Of a stretch of DNA of 64,000 nucleotides, positions 54,571 through 64,000 are shown in pieces. How positions within the stretch are numbered: position 1 is the first letter of the stretch; each line of letters opens with the position of its first letter. Where the stretch lies: NCBI GenBank assembly GCA_016490735.1, contig JAEMWC010000189.1:1040376-1104375 (forward strand), given 5' to 3'. Position numbers and translations under genes: made by a program. The DNA comes from Pachyseris speciosa (Eukaryota > Cnidaria > Anthozoa > Scleractinia > Pachyseridae). The notes under the pieces were generated by a model. It searched no databases, was not told the origin of the DNA, and worked only from the letters and a program-made list of their open reading frames with translations.

Positions 54571-56433
54571 GTACATAACTGAGTCATCTTCCAAAAGACA
54601 GTGACAATTAAGCAAACTAAATGGTTGGGCTTTATAGCAAGAATTATCATGGCCAAGTTTGTGTTAGATAACACTAGCAGAGGCCATGTTGATTTTCACT
54701 AGCAAGCAAACTGAGTTCAATAATTTCTGCAGCTCAATTCCAGACCTGCTTCAGCAAAACAAATGTGTTGCTTGCATGTGTAAAACTATTGCTTGCAAAA
54801 TGGCATCACGTCTGCATGTATAACACCTATTGTCTGTAGGTATGATGGAAGAAAACGATGTCAGCAGTAATTAGCTGTGTGTTCTTAACCAGTCAAAATT
54901 GAGAGAATGACACCGATGAACAATAACATAATGATTTTACTTTGCTTTATAGGTGAACACTGAAGTGTGTGAACAGACTTTTGCCTGGCTTACAAAATAT
55001 GGGCGAATAATGAGGCGCATGAATCAAAATAGATTTTTGCTTTATCTATTAAATTTGTGTCAACTACGAAATAAGAAAATGGAAAAATAAGTACAGTACT
55101 GGTAGTCTATATGTTGTAGTTCAAATTTATGTTTGGTTCAATATTTACTTTTTTTGTTCTTGTGTATGGTACTGTATGTACACCATTGTGATTGGTCAGA
55201 GTAATTGGTTACTGTTGGTTTTATGACACTCAATTATAAAGTGTCTCGTACACTACCGGTAAATTAATTTTGTTCTTTTCCTTTGTTTCTGATGTGGTAT
55301 TTATAAAGTTTTGTTACCTGAAAAATGGTAGATTAAATAAAGAGAAATATTTCTTGTGGTGGTTTTGCCATATGATAGCAAATTAATTTACAGAAATTTA
55401 AAGTAATAATATGGACTAAGGCACAAGAATTGCAAGTCATAAGTTAATAAACCGAATGAAATAACTTCTCTTAAGTGCCATTTAGAGCATCTTTTATTAA
55501 AATTTTTTGCTGTTAGTTAGAACTTGCAAACAGCTTGTCTGTACATATAAAGGCCCGAAAAAAAAAGAGATCTTTGTTACAGACCAAATTTGACTTAGAA
55601 GACAAGGAAATTAATAATCAGCTAAGTAAAATCAAATTTGACTCGTTGCATATCTTTTTAAATATCAAACTTGTTCGTTACATTCCTGATGTTACGTATG
55701 GCCGCAATTTTTGTTAAATTCGTATTGCAAAGACGCTAGAGTTGATAATGGTTTCAACTTAAAACTATGGTATTGTTCTTGTTAGCAGATCAGTTGTACC
55801 CTGTCGCTTATAGAACGAGGCGGGTATATAGGTAGCTTTGTTAGCGTTCCGTTTGTTAATTGGGTAGTCTAGTAGCAATTACTTAAAGGGCGTTACAATC
55901 CTGACGAATTTGTTTAGATTCAGGTAATGCAAAGGCACTAGTCAAGGACTGCATGTGGCTACTGCTGAAGCTTATTCATTTTCACGAGAAAGGGATACGA
56001 AACGTTTGTCAGTTGTTTGTTGTTTAAGAGGCGTCACTCGAGTCACGCAAGGCAAGCTGTTTGCAAACTGATTTTTTTTCGAAATTTACCCGTATATAAT
56101 GTGTACCCTATTTTTCAAGCCAATTTTCCAAAATTAAATAAATAAATAGTGGCATACCTACCTCACTGCGGAGCCTAGTCTCAGGCTAAATGCAAAGATA
56201 ACAAATCTCTTCACGCAATGATAGTGGTGTGATATGTTCAATCAAGCGTAACGAGGCGACCAAGAAAATACCGTATTAAATCATCCGACGACTTTCATGG
56301 TCAAAACATTTTGAATCTTCGACAACCTCTGCAAAATATAGTCCATTTATTTCGTCTTCGTTGTGAGCTGCTGCACTTCGAGCAAAATAATTTTGAACAA
56401 ACTTCGGCTCACAAAATGTGCGTTTCGTCGCAA
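54571..56433. other. Intergenic DNA
   Basis: AT-rich DNA without recognisable gene or RNA. Confidence 0.45.
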
Positions 56434-56674
56434 TAGGGCTGTTTTAATATACGGAAGAAAATCCGCCAGAAAAGCCGCGGCCAGAGTAAGCCGCAGCTTA
56501 CATAAGACGCGAAAGGAACCATTTATACGAGTAAAAAATCCTAGGCCAGGATAAGCCGCAGCTTGAGAAAGCCGTGAACGTAGATTTTGTACCATTTACA
56601 CGGAGTGTTCGCGTATTATGTAAGCCGTGGCCAGAGTAAGCCGCGGCTTATTTTCTCTCGTATAAACGGCCCTA
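56434..56674. mobile_element. MITE with inverted ends tagggc(c/t)gtttta
   Basis: Left end tagggctgttttaatatacg, right end (reverse complement) tagggccgtttatacgagag, each followed by gaaaat and a gccgcggcc/gtaagccg motif that recurs four times inside. About 240 bp, no ORF. Confidence 0.7.
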
Positions 56675-56808
56675 ATATGCAAATAAGCGGGTGTGATGTT
56701 TCGTGGTATGTAAATATTTGACGTCTGCTCGCAATTTATCCAGCCGGTTTATCATCCAATTTTCAAGCTCATTTGCTGGAATTCGAGAACGCTTCCTCGT
56801 ACGCTTTT

Positions 56809-57127
56809 CTGGTTTCCATGTGATCTTAATGGTCTGCGATCGGTCTGCGACATGATCGGCGCCATGATCGGCGATCGGTCTGCGATACGTTGCAGACATA
56901 TGGAAACATGTGTCCTCAGCGTCTGCGGCGTCTGCGATCGGTGATCGGGAAAGTAGAAACTAGTTCTACTTTCCCGATCATCCCGATTGTGTGTCGCAGA
57001 CCGCCGCAGACGCCGGGGACACATGTTTCCATATGATCTTAACGTGACGCAGACCGATCGCCGATCATGGCGCCGATCGTGTCGCAGACCGATCGCAGAC
57101 CATTAAGATCATATGGAAACCAGGCTT
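56809..57127. mobile_element. Palindromic MITE, ~155 bp arms
   Basis: 56809 ctggtttccatgtgatctta and 57127 (reverse) gcctggtttccatatgatct are the ends. The whole element folds back around gaaactagttctacttt at about 56965. It is rich in the word tctgcgatcggtctgcg. The right arm contains one extra internal gatcttaac piece. Confidence 0.8.
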
Positions 57128-57339
57128 AATAAAAGTTTTAACGTCTGTTGTAAACCTTTAATAATGACCATTATTAGTATCATATAAAAGCTGCCTGCAA
57201 ACACGGCGTTATCTGATTGGCGATTTTATTGGGGTCTTCGCTCATTTAGTACAACACTAAACTGTTGTCTAACATGACGCAGATCTGGGAAAAATCGAAA
57301 GTAACGCCAAAAATCGTCAACTTTGGGAATATTCGCAAA

Positions 57340-57568
57340 TGTTGTAAGCATAAGCGTAAACATAAGTAGCTTATGCCAAATGAAAACGAACATTTAATAC
57401 ACAAGCGAACGTAAGCATAAGCGCAAGCACAAGGAAAAGGAAAAAATTTGATCCTTGCGCTTGTGCTTCATATGCTTATGCTTGCGTTAAGCCCGTCTTC
57501 ACGGTGAAATAAGCGCTCTTGTGCTTGCGCTTATGCTTGTGCCTGCGTCGGTAGTGAAAACCAGGCTT
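57340..57568. repeat. Palindromic repeat of gcttatgcttgcg words
   Basis: The left half has repeated gcataagcgcaagcacaag, the right half its complement. It ends in accaggctta, like the neighbouring MITE, so it is probably a related element. Confidence 0.55.
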
Positions 57569-58000
57569 AAAATGGCAAAGATCAGCGAAAAGTCGCAAGT
57601 AATACGAAAAATCGATAATCTTGTGATTTTTCACAATTTTCGCAAAAATCGCAGTTTTTACGCAACTGGCTTTCGATTTATCATTAACATGACAAAGAAC
57701 TGCGAAAAATCGCAAGTAACGCGAAAAATCGTCAACCTTGCGTTTTTTCGCAGTTTTCGCAAAAATTGCAGTTTTCATGCAACTGGCTTTCGACTTATCA
57801 ATAAATAAATAATAAATAAAGTGTCTTTATTGTTCAAAAGATAAAATTACATATCTTATGTTACATTTAAATATAACAATGTTAATGGCTATAATATGAC
57901 AATTAACATGACAAAGAGCTGCGAAAAATCGCAAGTAACGCGAAAAATCGTCAACCTTGCGATTTTTCGCAATTTTCGCAAGGACACGAAAAATCGCAAA
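57565..58000. repeat. Tandem units of a palindromic cgaaaaatcgcaa repeat, the last interrupted by a short LINE tail
   Basis: Units of about 110 bp start at about 57575, 57690 and 57905, each with gcgaaaaatcgcaagtaacg followed by ttgcgatttttcgca in reverse. Between the second and third, about 57800-57900, an (ATAA)n-headed AT-rich piece is inserted. The homologous point at 57678 (tttatcattaacatgacaaa) is uninterrupted. Confidence 0.7.
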
Positions 58001-58141
58001 TTTCGCAGCTGCGTGCAAACTGGACATAAGTGAATTAACTCGCATTCCCTCCCCTCGCCCTTCCCTCCTCCTTCACTCCTACCCCCACGGCAACCAGCTA
58101 AAAAGGCGCATTGAAATACACGACGAACAAAGCGCTCCACA

Positions 58142-59660
58142 AAACTATCAACGTTTAAACAGATAAAGCCCAACAAGTCCTCAGGCCCTAGCCCGATTCC
58201 CAACAAGATCTTAAAGGAGTTTGCAGCGGAATTGTGTCCCGTGCTTACTGACATTTAAAACTCTTCGTTAAAACAGGGCTACGTTCCAGCTCAGTTGAAG
58301 GAATCACTTGTTCGGCCCTTGCCCAAAGTGTCGCCTCCCAAGTCTGTGGACAGTGATTTAAGACCGTTTACTCTCACTGCTCAGATAGCTAAAATCATGG
58401 AAGGTTTCACACTTAGTTCCTTGTATAGCCAAGTCATTGATAACATTGACTCTTTGCAATTTGCTCTACCGGGAAAATCAACGACGCATGCCTTAATTTA
58501 CATATTACATTGTATTTTAGAAGCCCTGGACACTGGACACTGCTATGCTAGAATTCTATTTACTGATTTTAGCAAAGGGTTTGACCTCGTGGACCATAAT
58601 GTCCCTTGCACTGAACTGCGTAATCTTGGTGTACATAATGTTCTAATTACCTGGATCGGTTCGTTTTTGACAAATAGATCGCAGTCGGTTAAAATAGGTA
58701 GTGCTATCTCGGGTCATGTTGTGCCTAGGGGTGGTATTCCCCAAGGGACTAAATTGGCCCCCTTGCTGTTTGCAGAACTTGTTAATAACCTAGCCAGGCA
58801 ATGGAAGATCAGGGCTAAATATGTAGACGACCTTTCGGTTGTAGAGATTATACCTAGGTGTTCCACCAGTTTTCTGCCGTTCATTGCAAGAGATATTTGC
58901 ACTTATGCTAGTGAGCATGGCATGCGCCTCAACCCAGTGAAATGCAAGGAAATGTTTATTGATTTCTTACACTATAAGCCGCACCATCCTCCTTCTTTGC
59001 AGCTTTCTAGGTCCGAAATCGAGCGCGTCCACACGTACAAGTTGCTTGGTGTGTATGTTACTGATAATTTACGCTGGAGCACGCACTGTGAGTACATTGT
59101 TCGGAGAGCGCGCAAACGCCTGTACGCATTGCGTTGTTTGAAGAAGTCAGGTGTGTTGGAAGGGGCGTTAGTTCTGGTGTACTCCAGCCTGATCCGTTCA
59201 GTGTTGGAGTATGCCTCCCCAGTTTGGGCAAATTTGCCGGAATATCTTAGCCTCCTAATTGAGGGTGTGCAGATAAAAGCCTTAGAGATAATCTTTCCTG
59301 GGCTTCCCCACAGTGACGCTCTTGTGCTCTGTGGTCTTCGTACTCTCTCGGATCGGCGCGCCGCTGCATGCACTAAGTTTATCCAGAGAGTTCGGGACAC
59401 TGGTGTCCTTGCTAACTTGCTGCCACAGCGCACAACCGTGTCCTATGGATACAATTTACGTTCAGGCTCCATCAGAGAGGATCCTGCCATGGCTTCTACT
59501 AACCATCTCGATAAATTTATTACATATAGATATTCTTAGTAAAATGTTTCATGTTAATGTATATATATGTTTAGTACTTTGACCACTCTTGTAATTTAGC
59601 TGTAAGCTACAAAAAGAGTAATTAAACTGATTATTATTATTATTACTATTATTATTGTTA
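58142..59660 (+). mobile_element. 5'-truncated LINE (CR1/L2-like), nearly open RT ORF
   Basis: The frame is open from 58142 to TAG/TAA at 59537-59539 except for one TAA at 58256-58258. It includes KPNKSSGPSPIPNKILKEFA, RPLPKVSPPKSVDSDLRPFT, motif A LFTDFSKGFDLVDHN, RGGIPQGTKLAPLLFAELVN, the catalytic KYVDDLSVVEI, then YKLLGVYVTDNLRWSTHC, LVYSSLIRSVLEYASPVWAN and a C-terminal YGYNLRSGSI. The 3' end is (ATT)n at 59630-59660. The APE endonuclease and ORF1 are missing. The VDD motif C (not ADD) and TKLAPLLF mark a different clade from the LINEs at 11, 19 and 29 kb. Confidence 0.88.
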
Positions 59661-60513
59661 TAAAGAAATGTAGTGGTAGTCATTTTTCAAGACGGAATAG
59701 TGTCTCTTTCTTAAGAAGCAGTCATAAGTTTTTCTTAAAAATTTCTCAGCTACCTTAATTATACTGTGTGGTTTTGCTCCACTTTGCACCTTTGAATTAT
59801 ACGGTTATATTGTGTGCACATGAATATCCGCACGCAAACCAGCGAATTCTTTTTACAATGTAAATGATAAAAGCATATATATATTTATATAACATTTACA
59901 GACGGCAAAGAATCGTGGTGCAATTTACTGAGACAACAAATCATTCAGAACATTAAGGCACTTGAATAGCAGTGCAGTAAAGAATTGTTTGGTGGTAAAG
60001 ACAGTCCCTAAATACCGTTCAAAACCAATATAGTGTGACCGAGCGGCGTTAGCTCATTGGTATATCAAACATATCAAATAAAACAAAGCCTTTTTTGTAC
60101 GTTTTGGGTCATGAATGAAAACGCGAAGAAAAAAGAAAAACGTTTTTCAGTGAAAATTCGTTAGTTTGCCTCTATCTTGATTCACTTTTCCTTGAGTAAA
60201 ATACAGGATATCTTTGAGTTCAAGTGTTGACTCATTTACCGTAGATAAACGCGCCCCTATAATGGAACTTCAAGAGTCGGAAAATAGAATGTTACTCCCC
60301 GCTAGGTATTGGCTCACTAGAACTTCAAGAGACATTTGTTTCTGAAGAGGTTATTACAGCTTCTGCCACTGATCGGCGATAAAACAGTTCCTAAAATAGA
60401 TTCATGAGACGATAAAAATGCTGTTCTACGGTTTTAACTCCATCAGGGATCCGTAAGCCGTGAGAGTTGGCCGAACGTATTACCTAAAGGCTTCTGTTAT
60501 TTTGCAGTCTAAG
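59661..60513. other. Upstream region of FReD copy 3
   Basis: No other gene. A truncated tRNA-like A box (ggcgttagctcattggtata) sits at about 60044-60064. An AG after a T-rich tract (ttattttgcag, 60506) just before the ATG would allow a separate 5'-UTR exon. No TATA box can be assigned with confidence. Confidence 0.4.
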
Positions 60514-60775
60514 ATGAATTATTTCCTTACAGCTGCTATCGTTTCGGCATATTTTGTGGCAGCACATGCAGCGTTGCCAATGGCATCCACACAAAGCAGC
60601 AGCGATATGAGAAAAGGCCAGTCCAATGTGATTAATAATTATTACGTTGGACCTAATTGCAAAAAACTCGAACAACAGTTGGCTGAGATGAAAATGGAAA
60701 TCCTGGAAGAAATTCACTCACTGATGAACAAAAACGAAAGTGGCGGCCCAAATCCAACAACTCCAAGTGGAAGAG
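60514..60775 (+). CDS. FReD copy 3 exon 1 (signal peptide, coiled coil)
   Basis: 262 nt, ATG to the phase-1 donor aagag|gtttga. It is homologous to 13085-13440 but has a shorter coiled coil. Confidence 0.9.
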
Positions 60776-62425
60776 GTTTGACAAAACTGTTTTAACACTT
60801 TTGTTCACTTCCTGATCTTAGGTCAAAAGAAAGAGTATAGCCTATAAACTGAGGGTCCAGCATGTAATTATATTTATGGGGGACTAGACTGTAAACAAGT
60901 TATGTCACTCAGTCAGCGCTGAAGTAGACCGACCTCTGAGACCTCTACACCCTTTAGAGGCTTTGGGGGCGCGTGAGTACGTGATCACAGGGCTGACATT
61001 TGAATTTGTTAACATGTCCACGCTAAGAAATTTGTCAACGGACGAGTTTTGTAGTTTTGTTTGAATTCGACGCTTTACGCTTGAATGCCAATGTTCCCGT
61101 TTTTCTCCGACCCAAGTTGAAGCTTGAGCGTACAATCTACCAAATTTTCTCAACAGTCTTTCTTATATCTTTATGAAACCAGTGCGACTGAGCAAAATAG
61201 TTATGCTGTCGGCCACTTTCCTCTCCGATTGCGAAGCTGTGCGTGCGGGTACATCAAGGTCCCTTTTTGAGCCCCTAGCGCGTTTTTCGTGTCAAGCTCA
61301 GTAATTTGTCAAAAGATAATAAATTATAGCTCACCTCTTTCTAAATGAAACAAAAGAAGTTGATCATTATTTTGTTCAACTTTCAGTTTACAAGAACTGC
61401 GCAGAAATCTATCGATCTGGCAGGAAGTTAAGTGGCGTCTACAAAGTCAATCCTGATAGTTTGGGTGAATTTGAAGTGTTTTGTGATCAGAAAACAGCCG
61501 GTGGAGGTTGGACGGTTTTTCAGAAAAGAAGAGACGGCTCTGTAGATTTCTACCGAGGATGGGATGACTACAAACGGGGCTTCGGCAATCTGAACGGGGA
61601 GTTTTGGCTCGGACTGGACAAAATTAACCGGCTGACAGTGAGCAGCAGTAACAAGCTTCGTGTCGATTTGGAAGACCTTGAAGGCAAAACGGTGTATGCA
61701 GAGTACAGCTCCTTTGCTGTGACAAGCGAAAGAGCGCAATATCGGCTGAGTCTCGGCAGCTATTCAGGTAGGCTGTTAAGTGCACGGGTCTTTTACTTTC
61801 TAAGCAGGAACGCCAAACCCAAAATACACTGGACTGTTTGGATGTCCCTGGCGAAATTTCACCTTATTTGTAGAATGTCACCTACAGTATGATGTCCAAA
61901 CCATAGAGCGTTTTTATTCACGTGACTACTGGTCATATTGGTTTTCTGGAACAAAAGAAAGTATTTGCATAGAAATAGAGTTCAATTCCCAGAGGTTTAG
62001 TTTGGGACACCAACATGGCCGCCGTTTCTTTGTTTTGGGACACCAACATGGCCGCCGTGACGTCATGTGAAAACACTTCATTGACCCTCCTTCTTTCTTT
62101 ATCGCCCACTTCCTGCCTTTCTCTATTCTGTGGCTGATTGTTTAATGTTTATCATATCTTTATTTTAGGCACCGCGGGAGATTCTCTTTCATATCATCGT
62201 GGTTATCCATTTTCCACCAAGGACCGTGATAATGATGCGACCTCTGGAGATTGTGCCGTGCGTCATAAAGGTGCCTGGTGGTACAAAAGCTGCTATCATT
62301 CCAATCTGAATGGTCTGTACCTTCATGGCCAGATCAACGATCAAGGAATGTCCTGGTATCACTGGAAAAAAAGCCATTACTCTGTGAAGAGGTCGGAAAT
62401 GAAGATACGTCCCAAAGACTTTTAA
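60514..62425 (+). CDS. Secreted fibrinogen-domain (ficolin/ryncolin-like) protein, complete (FReD copy 3)
   Basis: Three exons: 60514-60775, 61387-61767 and 62169-62425, all joined in phase 1 with GT-AG borders, giving 299 aa. Residues 1-19 are a signal peptide (MNYFLTAAIVSAYFVAAHA). Then come a short Ser-rich segment, an NNYYVGPNC motif and a coiled coil (KLEQQLAEMKMEILEEIHSL), followed by a Gly/Pro-rich hinge. From about residue 88 a fibrinogen C-terminal domain runs to the end, with Cys pairs NCA/FCD and DCA/KSC, calcium-site-like TKDRDND and GAWWYKSCYHSNLNGLYL. The expected product is secreted and oligomeric. A role as a pattern-recognition or ligand-binding lectin follows from the family and is inferred. 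I chose the ATG at 60514 because the signal peptide starts there; an upstream in-frame GTG gives no plausible sequence. Confidence 0.92.
60776..61386 (+). other. FReD copy 3 intron 1
   Basis: 611 bp, GT to tttcag. No repeat insertion recognised. Confidence 0.8.
61387..61767 (+). CDS. FReD copy 3 exon 2 (fibrinogen domain, N-terminal half)
   Basis: 381 nt, phase 1-1. It reads YKNCAEIYRSGRKLSGVYKV through EFEVFCDQKTAGGGWTVFQK to SLGSYSG. Intact. Confidence 0.93.
61768..62168 (+). other. FReD copy 3 intron 2
   Basis: 401 bp. It contains a direct duplication of gggacaccaacatggccgcc at about 62006-62054. Confidence 0.8.
62169..62425 (+). CDS. FReD copy 3 exon 3 (fibrinogen domain, C-terminal half)
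   Basis: 257 nt ending TAA 62423-62425. It contains TKDRDND, GAWWYKSC and the ending VKRSEMKIRPKDF. Both cysteines of the pair are present. Confidence 0.93.
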
Positions 62426-62816
62426 ATGTTTGTGTCTGGAGTGCTTGATCGAGGCAGCAACTCCCATGGATTTAATTATTTCTCTTAAGTAGATAATACT
62501 CGTAATGCATCTACTAAGCGATACAAAATTGGCGAAATGTGTGAATAGCTGTGTTAAAAGTAAAAGCTGTAATTTTGTGCAACCACAAAACTGACAGCCC
62601 GAACAGGATAAAATTCACCTGTACCTGTTCAAGAAAGTCAGATCTTCTGTTTCTGTTTTATTCATGCACCGGTATGATCGATCAATTATAACCCCTAGTC
62701 GGACTCTAAGAGATATAATTTCTCTTTGGAATATCACTGCTTGATCAAACTTGCACGTAATGAGAATAACGGAAGTTAAATGTATTAAGTTGTAATCAAA
62801 TTCTCTCAGCTAGTAC

Positions 62817-62822
62817 AATAAA
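62817..62822 (+). promoter_or_regulatory. Poly(A) signal AATAAA of FReD copy 3
   Basis: AATAAA lies 392 bp after the stop, with no earlier canonical hexamer noticed. Confidence 0.45.
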
Positions 62823-62869
62823 AAATCCTGGAGGATTATGTCTAGGATTTTGTATTCAAAATATGTAGT

Positions 62870-63152
62870 AGTATTTTTTGGACTGTGGCTCCTACCTCGC
62901 GGTGTTGACATTCATCGTCTTTTTTTTTTTCTTCTCTTTTTCTTTATTTAAGTGTCTGTTGTAATTTTTGGGTGGACTAGCTCGAATGGTTCGTATGTTA
63001 CCTTCTAGTCCTTCCCCACTGCAATAATATTTTTTTCTCTCTTATGTAATTTAGCTAAGTTTTCTTCTTTATATATATATGCTCTATGTGTGATACCATT
63101 GTTTCAACTAATGCAGTGAAAATGGAATAAATTAAAATTAAATTAAATTAAC
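62870..63152 (+). mobile_element. Probable LINE 3' UTR fragment with (AATTA)n tail
   Basis: T/C-rich DNA with ggtggactagctcgaatggt and tagtccttccccactgcaat, then aatggaataaattaaaatta. Its end resembles that of the LINE at 12.9 kb (aataaagtt...attaaa). There is no coding sequence. Confidence 0.5.
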
Positions 63153-63224
63153 ACGATATCGCTTTGATGAACCACACGATTTTTTTGAAGTTCATTTTTA
63201 TGATGTATGTATGTTTGAAGTGTC

Positions 63225-63270
63225 ATGTATGTATGTATGTATGTATGTATGTATGTATGTATGTATGTAT
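63225..63270. repeat. (GTAT)n microsatellite
   Basis: About 11 units of ATGT, with a shorter run just before (63201-63212). Confidence 0.93.
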
Positions 63271-64000
63271 GCCACGCACGCTAAGAAGTTTTGATTTTGT
63301 GTCCTCTACGATTCGAGTATCGCTCACAAAAGGGACATAATAAGCCAATGTATCAGTGTCCCCCTCCAAGGACCCCAAGGAATCCACTTCATTGACAGTT
63401 GTTGATGGAGGGCTTGCTAGGCCACGCCTGGTGCCCCCTCCTCTGTACAAACTGAAGAGAGACATATTGGAGCAAGTTAAAAAAAAACGCATAATATAAG
63501 AGAACAAAACGAAATGTTTCTCTGAGCATGTTAAATTGAAATGTTTTTTAAAATGCAAGCCAAACAACAGGTTTTTAAACTCTCTTGAGCAGCAACCGAG
63601 AACAGAACTCTCTTGTGTTATGATGCCCATTCGTCAATTAAATTTAGTGATCTGAGATATATTTTCATGAATACACGATGATCCCGAGGAGTTGGGGTTA
63701 AAAAATTAATAAAGGCTCCGCTAGTACTTTTAAATCGTTTTTGTTTGCAATTCAAAAGCCATTAGTGTTTTTTAACTGGCCCTCTGCGAATAAATCCCTC
63801 TCGTTTTTATTAAGTTCAGTGTAAGGTATGTGTGTTCGATATATTTTAATAAAGGCCCTTTTAATACCTAAGATTTCTCTTTATATATAACCCGTGATAC
63901 CTTCAACTAAGCGTGAAAAGGTATTCGGGGGAGCCCCCGTAAATTAAATTCCCCCCCCCCCCCGGCCACGATGGATACTTTGTTAGTTTTTTTTGAATTT
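63271..64000. other. Intergenic end of window, possible minus-strand exon
   Basis: A minus-strand frame at about 63450-63280 reads RRGLASPPSTTVNEVDSLGS and ends in DTKSKLLSV before a possible GT donor, and is preceded by a tctcttcag acceptor-like site. Its composition is protein-like but I recognise no family. The rest is AT-rich with a C-run at 63951-63963. Confidence 0.2.

Noticed and set aside
60044..60075. tRNA gene at ggcgttagctcattggtat
   Set aside because: Only an A-box-like half is present; no B box or closing acceptor follows.

Overview
The window looks like nuclear DNA of a cnidarian, most likely an anthozoan such as a stony coral. Reasons: spliced genes for small secreted fibrinogen-domain (FReD) proteins; several non-LTR retrotransposon clades with short simple-sequence tails; abundant Penelope-like elements (PLEs) with hammerhead ribozymes; tRNA-derived SINEs; and many palindromic MITEs. 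The species cannot be fixed from sequence alone. There are no bacterial operons, rRNA genes or CRISPR arrays.

Host genes. The recognisable host signal is a dispersed FReD family on the + strand, with three phase-1-joined exons: signal peptide plus coiled coil, then the N-terminal and C-terminal halves of the fibrinogen domain. (i) Only the terminal exon of copy 1 is present (256-521); it has a nonsense codon and a damaged poly(A) signal. (ii) Copy 2 has exon 1 at 13085-13440, then a 10.3 kb intron packed with transposons, then exons at 23735-24118 and 24695-24960. Its signal peptide is out of frame and one conserved cysteine is lost. (iii) A decayed relic lies at about 47185-47672. (iv) Copy 3 (60514-62425) is complete and intact, 299 aa. 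Copies 1 and 2 also share about 0.8 kb of 3' flank, so they arose by segmental duplication.

Left part (0-30 kb): a PLE endonuclease relic (about 2.4-3.1 kb), MITEs, truncated LINEs at 9.0, 11.1, 18.7 and 28.9 kb, and a 3.7 kb LINE with a restriction-like endonuclease sitting inside an (ATT)n tract (14.0-17.7 kb).

Middle part (30.5-47 kb): a 408 bp tandem array, each unit carrying a tRNA-like segment, five units in one direction and two inverted. It is followed by a PLE nest lodged among (TA)n tracts. One PLE has an uninterrupted 1002-codon ORF (RT plus GIY-YIG endonuclease) with a truncated tandem copy and an inverted copy beside it. A different PLE family, with inverted terminal copies, carries the hammerhead ribozymes at 33.7, 41.5 (minus) and 45.7 kb. 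A 66 bp-arm perfect palindrome lies between two (TA)n tracts at 46 kb.

Right part (47-64 kb): SINEs with tRNA-like heads, a G-rich 35 bp minisatellite, a 1.9 kb foldback element, several palindromic MITEs, a nearly open LINE RT ORF (58.1-59.6 kb), and the intact FReD gene.

The most notable items are the three canonical type I hammerhead ribozymes in PLE termini, a related hairpin with hammerhead-like core sequence that recurs at the ends of unrelated PLE copies, and the inversion-containing tRNA-like array. All assignments rest on reading motifs and repeats by eye; no database search was run.
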